A stretch of 15,741 bases of DNA, taken from contig JAKPSO010000565.1 in NCBI GenBank assembly GCA_029571495.1, positions 1 through 15,741 of the forward strand, read 5' to 3'. Each line of letters starts with the position of its first letter. Positions within the stretch are counted from its first letter, which is position 1. The position numbers and the translations under genes are program-made. The notes below the pieces were generated by a model. The model was not told where the DNA came from, made no database searches, and saw nothing but the letters and a program-made list of their open reading frames with translations. Shown here piece by piece: positions 7,843 to 15,500 of the stretch. The DNA is from Pseudomonadota bacterium. Lineage in GTDB: Bacteria > Pseudomonadota > Gammaproteobacteria > Burkholderiales > Casimicrobiaceae.

Positions 7843-8280
7843 CTACTGCTGGGAAGGTACGCGCGCTTTCAGGAGGCTTAAGTACAACGCGCCATCAAGC
7901 GGCGTGCCCGTGCGCTGTGACTGCCAGAGCGTTTCGCCGAGGCACTCTAGGATCTCGTGCGTGGCGGCGTGTGGATCGTCATGCTTGGCGGCGAGCTGCG
8001 CGTGAATCGCGCGAATGCCGTGCGGCTGATCGATGTCGAGCTGCTCTTGTATGGCTAAGTGAAAGCCGAGATGCATGAACGGATTGATGTCCCCTGATTC
8101 CGGCCGCCAATCCGTGGTGATGAACGACTCCGGGTTCTGCAATATGCGGTGGTATTCCGGATGCAGCGCGATGATCGCAGCGGTCTTTTCTTCGAGCGGC
8201 GTGAGCGGATCGTGCCGCTGAAATTTCGCCCAAGTGTCGATGAAAAACTGTCGGGCCTGATCGCGAGTGGGGTTGTACAT
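7843..8280 (-). CDS. DUF1841 family protein
   Basis: A 145-residue cytoplasmic protein starting MYNPTRDQARQFF at ATG 8280; the frame is open to 8361, but that part overlaps nth and has no better start. The family hallmark is visible at about residues 67-88: NPFMHLGFHLAIQEQ followed by DQPHGIR, with conserved histidines, plus an ILECLGETLWQSQ helix near the C-terminus. DUF1841 proteins are short, mostly beta- and gammaproteobacterial, and have no established function. The gene begins 11 bp after the nth stop, so it is probably the last gene of rsxB-nth-DUF1841. No clear Shine-Dalgarno is seen, consistent with coupling to nth translation. Confidence 0.88.
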   Translation of the reverse strand: MYNPTRDQARQFFIDTWAKFQRHDPLTPLEEKTAAIIALHPEYHRILQNPESFITTDWRPESGDINPFMHLGFHLAIQEQLDIDQPHGIRAIHAQLAAKHDDPHAATHEILECLGETLWQSQRTGTPLDGALYLSLLKARVPSQQ

Positions 8281-8291
8281 TTTTTGAATCG

Positions 8292-8939
8292 CTACGGAAA
8301 TGGTTCTGACTTCGTCTTGCCCGTGAATTCGCAATCGTCGAACACCGGGCAAATGCCGCACTTTGGGTTCCGTGCAACACAGGTGTAGCGCCCGTGCAGG
8401 ATGAGCCAGTGATGTGCGCCGCGCAAAAATTCTGGCGGCGTGAATTTCATGAGCTTGCGCTCGACTTCATCGACGGTTTTTCCCGGTGCGAGCTTCATGC
8501 GATTAGCGACACGAAAGACATGCGTGTCGACAGCGAGCGTTGCCTCGCCAAAGGCTTCGTTGAGCACTACGTTCGCCGTCTTTCGGCCAACACCGGGCAG
8601 CGCTTCGAGCGCGGCGCGATCATGCGGCACTTCGCCGTTGTGCCGTTCGATGAGCTGCGCTGCCGTCGCGATCGCATTCTTCGCTTTGTTACGAAAGAGC
8701 CCAATGGTTTTGATTGCTTCGGCGAGATTGGCTTCGCCCATCGCGAGCAAATCGGCGGGCGTTTTGACGACCGGGAAGAACCTTCGCGTCGCGGCGTTGA
8801 CCGACTTATCGGTCGCTTGCGCCGAGAGCAACACCGCGATGAGCAATTGAAATGCGTTGCCGAATTCCAACTCTGTTTTTGGATTCGGGTTGGCTGCGGC
8901 GAGCTTCGCGAAAATGCGGCGGCGTTTCTCGGCGTTCAC
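8292..8939 (-). CDS. nth: Endonuclease III (DNA glycosylase/AP lyase)
   Basis: A 215-residue bifunctional base-excision repair enzyme that removes oxidised pyrimidines and cleaves the abasic site by beta-elimination. The helix-hairpin-helix is LPGVGRKTANVVLNEAF at about 114-130 with catalytic Lys120, and the catalytic Asp138 lies in VDTHVFRV. The C-terminal [4Fe-4S] cluster ligands are Cys187, Cys194, Cys197 and Cys203 (C-x6-C-x2-C-x5-C). Length matches the family (about 211 in E. coli). The start is GTG at 8939, overlapping the rsxB stop as GTGA, which implies translational coupling. In E. coli nth is also the last gene of the rsx operon, so the neighbour supports both calls. Confidence 0.97.
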   Translation of the reverse strand: MNAEKRRRIFAKLAAANPNPKTELEFGNAFQLLIAVLLSAQATDKSVNAATRRFFPVVKTPADLLAMGEANLAEAIKTIGLFRNKAKNAIATAAQLIERHNGEVPHDRAALEALPGVGRKTANVVLNEAFGEATLAVDTHVFRVANRMKLAPGKTVDEVERKLMKFTPPEFLRGAHHWLILHGRYTCVARNPKCGICPVFDDCEFTGKTKSEPFP

Positions 8940-9553
8940 GTGCGCGCCTTTGCTCTCGCCAAAATGTCCGCGAGCAGTGTTTTCTTGTCGGGCGCAACCT
9001 TTGGCGCGTGCGCTTCGGCTTTCGCCTCAACGCGCTCCAGCAAACGCCTTTTGTGCGCGTCGTACCGATCGCGGAGCATCGCCGATTGTGATGCGCGTTC
9101 AGCGAGTGATGCGTGGACGCAGTTGGCCGGCGTAGTTACGGGAACGAGCGAAATGCAATCCACGGGACAGGCGATGATGCACAGCTCGCACCCGGTGCAC
9201 TCGGCGGCAATGACCGTGTGCATGCGCTTCGATGCGCCGATGATCGCGTCGGTCGGGCAAGGCGGTAGGCAGGCTGCGCAGCCGATGCAAGCCGCTTCAT
9301 CAATAAGGGCGACGTGCTCTGCCGCGTAGCCATCGACATCGTCCGCGAGCGACACTGATGGTTGATTGAGCAACGCCGCGAGCGCTTCTCGCGTGGCGTC
9401 GCCGCCGGGCGGGCAGCGGTTGATTAGAGCGTCACCCGAATGCATCGCCTCGGCATAGGCGCGGCAGTCAGCGTAGCCGCAGCGCTGACACTGTGTTTGC
9501 GGCAAACATGCGTCGATTGAGTCCAGACGGACGAGAGGGCGAGGCGCTAACAT
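8936..9553 (-). CDS. rsxB: RnfB/RsxB-like polyferredoxin, soluble form
   Basis: A 205-residue iron-sulfur protein. The N-terminal RnfB-type cluster motif is LPQTQCQRCGYADC with Cys22, Cys25, Cys30 and a distal Cys47 in INRCPPGG. Two classic 4Fe-4S ferredoxin motifs follow: CIGCAACLPPCP (Cys89, 92, 95, 99) and CTGCELCIIACP (Cys119, 122, 125, 129). The C-terminal 55 residues are charged and helical. RnfB is the electron-transfer subunit of the Rnf/Rsx membrane complex, which in E. coli keeps SoxR reduced. Here the usual N-terminal membrane helix is missing and no rnfA, C, D, G or E is adjacent, so it is probably a soluble electron carrier. Start ATG 9553; its stop overlaps the nth start by 4 bp. 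An independent ferredoxin role, perhaps serving another oxidoreductase, is an open alternative. Confidence 0.9.
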   Translation of the reverse strand: MLAPRPLVRLDSIDACLPQTQCQRCGYADCRAYAEAMHSGDALINRCPPGGDATREALAALLNQPSVSLADDVDGYAAEHVALIDEAACIGCAACLPPCPTDAIIGASKRMHTVIAAECTGCELCIIACPVDCISLVPVTTPANCVHASLAERASQSAMLRDRYDAHKRRLLERVEAKAEAHAPKVAPDKKTLLADILARAKART

Positions 9554-9566
9554 CTTTCAAATTATC

Positions 9567-9612
9567 GTGGATCGTTGACTTGCGCGGCGATGAATTGCGC
9601 GACGCGATCCAC
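9567..9612. promoter_or_regulatory. Inverted repeat in the rsxB / acyltransferase divergent intergenic region
   Basis: GTGGATCG (9567-9574) and CGATCCAC (9605-9612) are perfect 8-bp inverted arms separated by 30 bp. Inside lie two direct copies of TTGCGCG at 9580-9586 and 9595-9601, 15 bp apart. The whole 80-bp gap lies between two divergent start codons, so it must hold both promoters; the repeats could be an operator or a 5'-UTR stem. No convincing -35/-10 pair was found. Confidence 0.35.
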
Positions 9613-9633
9613 TCTTTACGCGGAGGAGCGCGC

Positions 9634-10266
9634 TTGGAACCCAGTCTGATTGTTGATACGCAACGCCGTTCTTTGGGAAGCTACGGCTTGCTGTCGCGAC
9701 TTGCTACGTTGGCGTTGCGCGCGTTTGGTTGGGACTTGTTCGTCGCCCGCAATTTGCCGGACAAATGCGTGATCGTCATGTATCCGCACACCAGTAATTG
9801 GGACTTTCCGATTGGACTGTTGGCGAAGTGGGCGATTGGCCTGACCGTCAAGGGCGAAGCGTTGAGTTACGCGGGCAAAGCGAGTCTCTTCAAATGGCCG
9901 TGGGGCGCGTTCTTTCGCGCTGTGGGTGGCTTTCCCGTCGATCGCAGCGGTTCCACGGGGTTCGCAAAGCAAATGACCGAGCGCTTCGCGGCGGTGCCGC
10001 GTTTGCGGTTTGTCATTGCACCGGAAGGCACACGCAGTTACCTGCCCTACGTTCGGTCGAGTTTTTACTACGTCGCTGTCGCCGCGAAAGTGCCGATCAT
10101 GCTCGGCTCGTTTGACTTTCCGAATAAGCGCGTAACGGTCAACGCCGTGTTCACGCCGAGTGGGAATGTCGACGCTGATCTTGCTGCGATCAACGCGTTC
10201 TATCGCGACCTAGGCAATCGTGGTGCCAAGCCCGAGAATGCCGCGCCGTGGGTGTTTAAGCGGTAG
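9634..10266 (+). CDS. PlsC-like lysophospholipid/glycerol acyltransferase family protein
   Basis: A 210-residue protein if started at TTG 9634, chosen because GGAGGAG at 9622-9628 sits 5 nt upstream; an ATG at 9493 would overlap rsxB and add 47 residues unlike the family. Acyltransferase motif I is PHTSNWDF with catalytic His52 and Asp57 (H-x4-D). The glycerol-phosphate binding motif is APEGTRS with EGTR at 131-134. WGAFFRAVGGFPVDRS (90-105) carries the conserved GxxPVDR block. Such proteins transfer acyl chains to a glycerophosphate or related hydroxyl at the inner membrane. The exact acceptor cannot be told, and this compact subgroup is distinct from the main PlsC. It is divergent from rsxB and its stop is 12 bp from the convergent ntrC stop. 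Confidence 0.88.
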   Translation: MEPSLIVDTQRRSLGSYGLLSRLATLALRAFGWDLFVARNLPDKCVIVMYPHTSNWDFPIGLLAKWAIGLTVKGEALSYAGKASLFKWPWGAFFRAVGGFPVDRSGSTGFAKQMTERFAAVPRLRFVIAPEGTRSYLPYVRSSFYYVAVAAKVPIMLGSFDFPNKRVTVNAVFTPSGNVDADLAAINAFYRDLGNRGAKPENAAPWVFKR

Positions 10267-10278
10267 CCGCAGGCCTCA

Positions 10279-11802
10279 CTACACCTCGCCGTCCAGCCCG
10301 AGTTCGTGAATTTTGCGCGTGAGGGTATTGCGACCCCAACCGAGCCACACACTCGCCTCGATGCGGCGACCTTTGGTTTGTTGCAGCGCCGCGCGAATCA
10401 TCGTGGTTTCGAATTCGCGCGTCAGGCGTTCGCCCGGTGCCGTTTCGCCTTGTTGGATGGCGCTCGCGAGCGTTGCGGCGAGAGACGCGTGCCAACTTTC
10501 CGCTGCACCGTTGACCGCATCGGGCAGTGGGGCCACCGGCGCGTATTGCCGCGCAGGTGGGGCGGTCATTGGCGCGGGCGAGTGACTGTAGGCCGCGCTT
10601 GGCGTTTCGGGGGCGGGAGTCGAGGCTGGCGGTGGCGCGACGTGCGGTGCATTGACGCGTACTTCCGGCGGCAGATCGTCCACGTCGACTGTCGACCCAG
10701 GCGCCATCACCGTGATCCAGTGGCAGATGTTTTCGAGTTGGCGCACATTGCCGGGGAAGGGAAACGATTGCAGTACCTCCAGCGCGGCGCTGGTAAGCGA
10801 TTTCACTTCGCCGCCCAACGATTGCGCACTCTTACCCAAGAAATGCTTCATCAGCAGAGGTACGTCCTCGCGTCGCTCGCGCAGCGGTGGAAGTCGCAGG
10901 CGGACGACATTCAATCGATGTAGCAAGTCCTCGCGGAACATGCCCTGGCGCACGCGCTCGTCGAGATTTTGGTGGGTCGCCGCGATGATGCGTACGTTCG
11001 ATTTCATCGGCGCTTGGCCGCCCACGCGGTAGTACTCACCGTCCTGCAATACGCGCAGTAAACGCACTTGCAAATCGGACGGCATGTCACCGATTTCGTC
11101 GAGGAACAGCGTGCCGCCTTCGGCCTGTTGAAAGCGGCCTTGGCGCGTCGCGGCCGCGCCGGTGAACGAGCCGCGTTCGTGGCCGAAGAGTTCCGATTCG
11201 AGCAGGTCTTTGGGAATTGCGGCGGTGTTGATCGCGATAAAGGGCTTGCCTTTACGCAGACTGTGTTCGTGCAGAGCGCGCGCAACAAGTTCTTTGCCGG
11301 TGCCCGACTCGCCAGTGATAAGCACGGTTACGTGCGATTGCGACAGCCGTCCGATGGCGCGGAAAACATCTTGCATCGCGGCAGCTTGCCCAAGCATTTC
11401 GCGCTCACCCGCGGCGGCAACGGCTTCACTCGGCGCTGCCTCAACAGTGGCCGCCGCGCGGCGAATCAGCGCAAGCGCTTGCTCAACGTCGAATGGTTTC
11501 GGCAAGTACTCAAACGCGCCACCTTGAAACGCTTGCACAGCGGTGTCCAAATCGGAAAACGCGGTCATCACGATCACCGGCACCTGTGGATGCGCGGCCT
11601 TGATTTTTTTGAGCAGCGACAAACCGGATTCGCCTGGCATGCGCACGTCGCTCACCAGCACCGACGGCGTCTCTGTCTCAATCGCGCGCTGCACGTCAAG
11701 CGCATTGTCGAAGCTGCGATAGGTGATGCCTTCACGAGAGAGCGCTTTTTCGAGAACCCAACGGATAGAGCGGTCGTCGTCGACGATCCAGACATTTTTC
11801 AT
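10279..11802 (-). CDS. ntrC: NtrC, sigma54-dependent nitrogen regulation response regulator
   Basis: A 507-residue activator in three parts. The receiver domain (about 1-115) has the acidic pocket DDD at 8-10, phospho-acceptor Asp52 in SDVRMPG and Lys102 in LPKPF. The AAA+ domain (about 138-365) has Walker A GESGTGKE (164-171), Walker B TLFLDEIG (231-238) and the sigma54-contact loop, here GSFTGA (211-216) instead of the usual GAFTGA. A Pro/Ala-rich linker (about 384-428) precedes the Fis-type HTH at 461-503. Phosphorylated by NtrB, NtrC oligomerises at enhancers and remodels sigma54 polymerase at promoters such as glnA. Its ATG overlaps the ntrB TGA as ATGA, so the two are co-translated. Slightly longer than E. 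coli NtrC (469) because of the linker. The gene is also called glnG. Confidence 0.96.
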   Translation of the reverse strand: MKNVWIVDDDRSIRWVLEKALSREGITYRSFDNALDVQRAIETETPSVLVSDVRMPGESGLSLLKKIKAAHPQVPVIVMTAFSDLDTAVQAFQGGAFEYLPKPFDVEQALALIRRAAATVEAAPSEAVAAAGEREMLGQAAAMQDVFRAIGRLSQSHVTVLITGESGTGKELVARALHEHSLRKGKPFIAINTAAIPKDLLESELFGHERGSFTGAAATRQGRFQQAEGGTLFLDEIGDMPSDLQVRLLRVLQDGEYYRVGGQAPMKSNVRIIAATHQNLDERVRQGMFREDLLHRLNVVRLRLPPLRERREDVPLLMKHFLGKSAQSLGGEVKSLTSAALEVLQSFPFPGNVRQLENICHWITVMAPGSTVDVDDLPPEVRVNAPHVAPPPASTPAPETPSAAYSHSPAPMTAPPARQYAPVAPLPDAVNGAAESWHASLAATLASAIQQGETAPGERLTREFETTMIRAALQQTKGRRIEASVWLGWGRNTLTRKIHELGLDGEV

Positions 11803-12926
11803 GATGTGCTTCTTTCAACGTGACTGCCGTCCGCGGGGGGCTCAGTGGGGTGAGTGAACGGCAGGATGACCCGGAACTCAGTGTGCCCCGGTTCGCTATC
11901 GACTTCGATCGCGCCGTAGTGTTGGGCGACAAAAGTTTGCGCGATTGAGAGACCCAAGCCGGAGCCCGTGCCGTCGTTTCGCGTAGTGAATAATGGATAA
12001 AAAATTCGGTCGCGAATTTCGTGCGGAATGCCCGTTCCGTTGTCGATGACGGCAATTTCGAGTGCCATACGATAGCGGCGTTTCGCGAGCACGACTTGCC
12101 GCGCCACACGCGAACGCAGAGTGACTCGTGGCGACGTCACGGCGGCCGTCGACTGGCACGCGTTGCGCGCAATGTTCAAGAGCACCTGTGTGATTTGCTC
12201 GCCATCGCACTCGACTTCAGGAAGGCTCACGTCAAAGTCTGGCGTGAGCGTGTGGGTTGCACCAAATTCGTTTTTGAGAAGCTGCAACACGTGGTCCAAC
12301 ACGCGATGAATGTCGGTGGCCACATAGCGCGGCAGCTTGTGCGGCGTCAGCAACTTGTTGACGAGGTTCTGTAATCGATCCGCTTCGGCGATGATCACTT
12401 GCGTGTATTCCGTCAGCTGCGGAGACGAGAGTTCCGCTTCGAGCAGTTGCGCGGCGCCGCGGATGCCGCCGAGCGGATTTTTGATTTCATGCGCGAGGTT
12501 GCGTACGAGCTCGCGATTGGCTTGGTTTTGTTCGGCGATCTTTGCTTCGCGCGCAATTTTGAGTTGCTGATCGATGTGCCGAAGCTCCATGATGAGCTGC
12601 GCATCATTGATCGCATGGCCCTCGAGAAAACTCACGGTGCAGTTGACGAGGAGTCGCGAGGAGCCGTTTTGTTTGCTCGCGAGGTGAAGCTCCAGCTCTT
12701 GCTCGGTGTAGCTAGAACGATGCGCAAGCGCTAACGCTAAAGCAGGGGCGAGCCGTTCACTGTCGCGCAATATGTCGGACAAGCGTGCGGCTTCGAGTTG
12801 ACGTTTCGATTGCGCGAGGAGGTGCTCAGCAGCGGGGTTTGCGTAGAGGATGCGTTGGTCGCGCCCGAGCAACAGCACCGCTGTAGAGATGAGTTCGAGT
12901 CCTGCTGTGTCCGTCGGGGCCGTCAT
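11799..12926 (-). CDS. ntrB: NtrB, nitrogen regulation sensor histidine kinase
   Basis: A 375-residue cytoplasmic two-component kinase/phosphatase. A PAS domain occupies about 8-115 (ISTAVLLLGRDQRILYANPA). The dimerisation/phosphoacceptor helix is LVRNLAHEIKNPLGGIRGAA with His146. ATPase boxes: N box NIARNACQS (Asn255), G1 DNGTGIP (295-301), F box around YPLFTTR and G2 GSGLGLS (321-327). There is no membrane segment, as expected for NtrB, which senses nitrogen status through PII. It phosphorylates NtrC, whose gene follows with a 4-bp overlap. ATG at 12926; no strong Shine-Dalgarno. A 103-bp gap separates it from the DUF4124 gene upstream; I see no clear terminator there, so read-through is possible. 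The gene is also called glnL. Confidence 0.95.
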   Translation of the reverse strand: MTAPTDTAGLELISTAVLLLGRDQRILYANPAAEHLLAQSKRQLEAARLSDILRDSERLAPALALALAHRSSYTEQELELHLASKQNGSSRLLVNCTVSFLEGHAINDAQLIMELRHIDQQLKIAREAKIAEQNQANRELVRNLAHEIKNPLGGIRGAAQLLEAELSSPQLTEYTQVIIAEADRLQNLVNKLLTPHKLPRYVATDIHRVLDHVLQLLKNEFGATHTLTPDFDVSLPEVECDGEQITQVLLNIARNACQSTAAVTSPRVTLRSRVARQVVLAKRRYRMALEIAVIDNGTGIPHEIRDRIFYPLFTTRNDGTGSGLGLSIAQTFVAQHYGAIEVDSEPGHTEFRVILPFTHPTEPPADGSHVERSTS

Positions 12927-13029
12927 GCAGGTGTTTTAGCAAGAAGCGGGCCCGCGCGCTGTGCGCCGTCCGAGAGCGGCGAATGGAACGTTGAACGGTT
13001 CCTGCCTCTCGAAGGCGAGGAATTCGACG

Positions 13030-13566
13030 CTACAGCTTGAGGTTAGAGAGCTCTTGCTTCAGCGCGGCGACGTTGCGTTCGTGGTGACGCAGCGTTTGTT
13101 CGAGCTGCTTGGTGCGATCAATGTACTTCGGCGAACCCACGCCTTCATCGGCAAGTGGTAACGGCTTGCCGTTGTTGAACGCTGCGCGTGTTTCTGCGAG
13201 CGCTTTTTCTTCGCTCGAAAGCTCATCGCTAAGGACTTGTCGGCGCGTGCCATCGCGCGTTTTTTGGGTGCCGGCGTCGACGACGGCGGACGCGGCTCCA
13301 GCGCTGCTGTTGCTGCTCGTGTTCACGGCGCGCGGTGCAGCGCCTACAGCGGCCTTGCTCTTGTTCGGTTTGTTGCCGGTTGGGATTTCCGAGAGTGTGT
13401 CCGCGCTGTCCATGCGCGTGGCACCCTTTTTGGGCTGGTTCGTGTACTCGACGGCACCTGTGACCGGGTCGATGTATTTGTAGATTTGCGCGTGCGCCTG
13501 CCCCATGACCAACGTCCATGAAAGCGACGCGGCGAACGAGTAGACAAAGAGACGGGCAGAGTTCAT
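13030..13566 (-). CDS. DUF4124 domain-containing exported protein
   Basis: A 178-residue protein whose start is ATG 13566; the longer open frame to 13713 runs through the terminator hairpin and is unlikely. Signal peptide: MNSARLFVYSFAASLSWTLV, cut after AHA at 24-26. DUF4124 follows at once, with the typical QIYKYIDPVTGAVEYTNQPK near 27-46. The middle (about 60-105) is low-complexity and rich in Ala/Ser/Asn, and the C-terminal 70 residues look like a coiled coil (SSEEKALAETRAAF ... LEQTLRHHERNVAALKQELS). Proteins of this type are commonly found between glnA and ntrBC in betaproteobacteria (recalled, not checked here). The role is unknown; a periplasmic location is likely. Confidence 0.88.
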   Translation of the reverse strand: MNSARLFVYSFAASLSWTLVMGQAHAQIYKYIDPVTGAVEYTNQPKKGATRMDSADTLSEIPTGNKPNKSKAAVGAAPRAVNTSSNSSAGAASAVVDAGTQKTRDGTRRQVLSDELSSEEKALAETRAAFNNGKPLPLADEGVGSPKYIDRTKQLEQTLRHHERNVAALKQELSNLKL

Positions 13567-13650
13567 TCGGAAAGTGTAATCAAAACAGTGACTTAGAGCA
13601 ACGCGTTGGAGTCTGAAACGGATGACCGCGTCGTGCGTCGAGCCAAAAAC

Positions 13651-13679
13651 AAAAAAGGCAGGAAACCCTGCCTTTTTTA
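13651..13679 (-). terminator. Rho-independent terminator of glnA
   Basis: GGCAGG (13657-13662) pairs with CCTGCC (13667-13672) across a 4-nt loop, and six flanking A (13651-13656) pair with six T (13673-13678), giving a 12-bp stem. On the minus strand it is followed by TTTTTTGTTTTTGG, a good U-tract. It lies about 90 bp after the glnA stop and separates glnA from the DUF4124 gene. The symmetric A/T flanks make it potentially bidirectional. Confidence 0.88.
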
Positions 13680-13719
13680 GAGTCGTGGCGGCGGAAGTGG
13701 TTCCGTCGCTCACGCGTGT

Positions 13720-13757
13720 CCGTTCGTCGAACCCTTCGACGGGCTCAGGGCGAACGG
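13720..13757. repeat. REP-like palindromic element between glnA and its terminator
   Basis: The outer arms CCGTTCG (13720-13726) and CGAACGG (13751-13757) pair, and the inner arms CCCT (13732-13735) and AGGG (13747-13750) extend the stem past a 5-nt bulge on one side. The core CCCTTCGACGGGCTCAGGG closely resembles a dispersed intergenic palindrome I recall from many proteobacterial genomes (CCTTCGAC-rGCTCAGGGCGAAC type). It ends 11 bp from the glnA stop. Copy number cannot be judged from one window. Confidence 0.6.
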
Positions 13758-13768
13758 CGTAACCGCGA

Positions 13769-15181
13769 TTACAGCGAGTAGTACATCTCGAACTCGATCG
13801 GATGCGTGGTCGCGCGGAAGCGGGTGACCTCTTCCATTTTGAGCGCGATGTAGGCGTCGATCATGTCGTTGCTGAACACACCGCCGCGGGTCAGGAACTC
13901 GCGGTCTTTGTCCAAGTACTCAAGCGCTTGGTCGAGCGACGAGCACACCGTTGGGATCTTGGCATCTTCCTCTGGCGACAAATCGTAGAGGTTTTTGTCA
14001 GAAGGCTCACCGGGGTGAATCTTGTTTTGGATACCGTCGATACCGGCCATCATCATCGCTGAGAAGGCGAGGTAGCTGTTGGCCAATGGATCCGGGAAGC
14101 GCACTTCGATACGGCGGGCCTTGTCGGACTGCACATACGGAATACGGATCGAGGCAGAACGGTTACGCGCCGAGTAAGCGAGTTTGACTGGTGCTTCGAA
14201 GTGTGGAACCAAGCGCTTGTACGAGTTGGTGCCGGGGTTCGTGATGGCGTTCAACGCGCGAGCGTGTTTGATGATGCCGCCGATGTAGTAGAGGGCCGTT
14301 TCCGACAGGCCGGCGTAGCCGTTGCCTGCGAAAAGGTTCTTGCCGTCTTTCCAAATCGACTGGTGAACGTGCATGCCCGAACCGTTGTCGCCAACGATTG
14401 GCTTCGGCATAAAGGTTGCCGTTTTGCCGTAGAGCGCGGCGGTGTTCCAGACTGCGTATTTCAGGAGCTGAGTCCAGTCGGCACGTTGTACGAGCGACGA
14501 GAAACGCGTACCGATTTCGCATTGGCCGGCGTTGGCCACTTCGTGGTGGAACACTTCAACTGGAACGCCCATTTCTTCAGCGGCCAGAACCATCGCGTTA
14601 CGCAGGTCTTGCAGCTGATCAACAGGAGGGACGGGGAAGTAGCCGCCTTTAACGGTTGGGCGGTGGCCTTTGTTGCCGCCTTCGTGTTTGGCATCAGATT
14701 CCCACGCGGCTTCTTCCGAGTAGATCTTCGAGTAGGAGCCGGACATGTCCGTTTTCCATTCGACGGAATCGAAAATGAAGAATTCGGGTTCCGGACCGAA
14801 GTAGGCGGTGTCGCCCACGCCGGAGGTTTTGAGGTAAGCCTCAGCGCGCTTCGCGAGCGAACGTGGATCGCGGTCGTAGCCTTTGCCGGTGGACGGTTCG
14901 ATCACGTCGCAGGTGATATTGAGCGTCGTTTCTTCGACGAACGGATCAATGACCGCAGTGTTCGGATCCGGCATCAGCAGCATGTCGGAGGCTTCAATGC
15001 CTTTCCAACCAGCGATCGAAGAGCCGTCGAAGGCGTGGCCTTCGGTAAATTTTTCAGAGACGAATTGGTGGTGTGGCACTTGAACGTGCTGCTCTTTGCC
15101 ACGGAAGTCAGTGAAGCGAAGGTCAACGAAGCGGACTTCTTCGTCTTTAATTTTTTTGAGTACGTCGGCTCCAGTGGCCAT
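13769..15181 (-). CDS. glnA: Type I glutamine synthetase
   Basis: A 470-residue enzyme that makes glutamine from glutamate, ammonia and ATP; GSI forms a dodecamer. Signatures in order: FDGSSIAGWKGIEASDM (51-67), metal-binding PEPEFFIFD with Glu131 and Glu133, NAGQCEIGTRF with Glu222, NGSGMHVHQS with His271, NPGTNSYKRLVPHFEAP (315-331) and SARNRSASIRIP (337-348). Tyr399 in NLYDL is the expected adenylylation site, so this is the GSI-beta type inactivated by GlnE. ATG at 15181 follows AGGAG about 8 nt upstream. A sigma54-type promoter lies about 110 bp further up, linking expression to NtrC, which is encoded downstream. The length equals that of proteobacterial GlnA. Confidence 0.98.
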   Translation of the reverse strand: MATGADVLKKIKDEEVRFVDLRFTDFRGKEQHVQVPHHQFVSEKFTEGHAFDGSSIAGWKGIEASDMLLMPDPNTAVIDPFVEETTLNITCDVIEPSTGKGYDRDPRSLAKRAEAYLKTSGVGDTAYFGPEPEFFIFDSVEWKTDMSGSYSKIYSEEAAWESDAKHEGGNKGHRPTVKGGYFPVPPVDQLQDLRNAMVLAAEEMGVPVEVFHHEVANAGQCEIGTRFSSLVQRADWTQLLKYAVWNTAALYGKTATFMPKPIVGDNGSGMHVHQSIWKDGKNLFAGNGYAGLSETALYYIGGIIKHARALNAITNPGTNSYKRLVPHFEAPVKLAYSARNRSASIRIPYVQSDKARRIEVRFPDPLANSYLAFSAMMMAGIDGIQNKIHPGEPSDKNLYDLSPEEDAKIPTVCSSLDQALEYLDKDREFLTRGGVFSNDMIDAYIALKMEEVTRFRATTHPIEFEMYYSL

Positions 15182-15300
15182 GCAAATTCTCCTGATGCGG
15201 TGAGGTTGAAAACGAAGCGTAAATCGAGGTCAGAAAACTGCGGAGGTTTGCCGAATCACCAGAAAGTGTTATCCGGCTCGCGCTCCAATCGGTCATACGA

Positions 15301-15316
15301 TGCAGAAAACATGCCA
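15301..15316 (-). promoter_or_regulatory. Sigma54 (-24/-12) promoter of glnA
   Basis: Read on the minus strand the site is TGGCATG-TTTT-CTGCA, against the sigma54 consensus TGGCACG-N4-TTGCW. The invariant GG and GC are present with exactly 10 nt between them. The predicted transcription start is near 15290, giving a leader of about 110 nt to the glnA ATG. The match, orientation and gene identity agree with NtrC control. Confidence 0.72.
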
Positions 15317-15500
15317 TCAGCACGACAAACAGCCCACTATGCTAAACCGTCGCGTCGCGCAGCGTTTGCCTCGCGTCAATCTCGCGTGATTCGCGGGCCG
15401 ACGGATCGTCATCGCGAAGCAGTCCACGCGCCTGCCATGCAATGAAAGCGATTGCAAACGCACTAAAAAAGAGCGCGCCGAGCCTCTGTCGTGATTGGAT

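Noticed and set aside
14201..15445. 414-codon open frame on the + strand opposite glnA
   Set aside because: It is antisense to an unmistakable glnA, has no recognisable motif, and runs through the glnA promoter; it is a codon-bias shadow.
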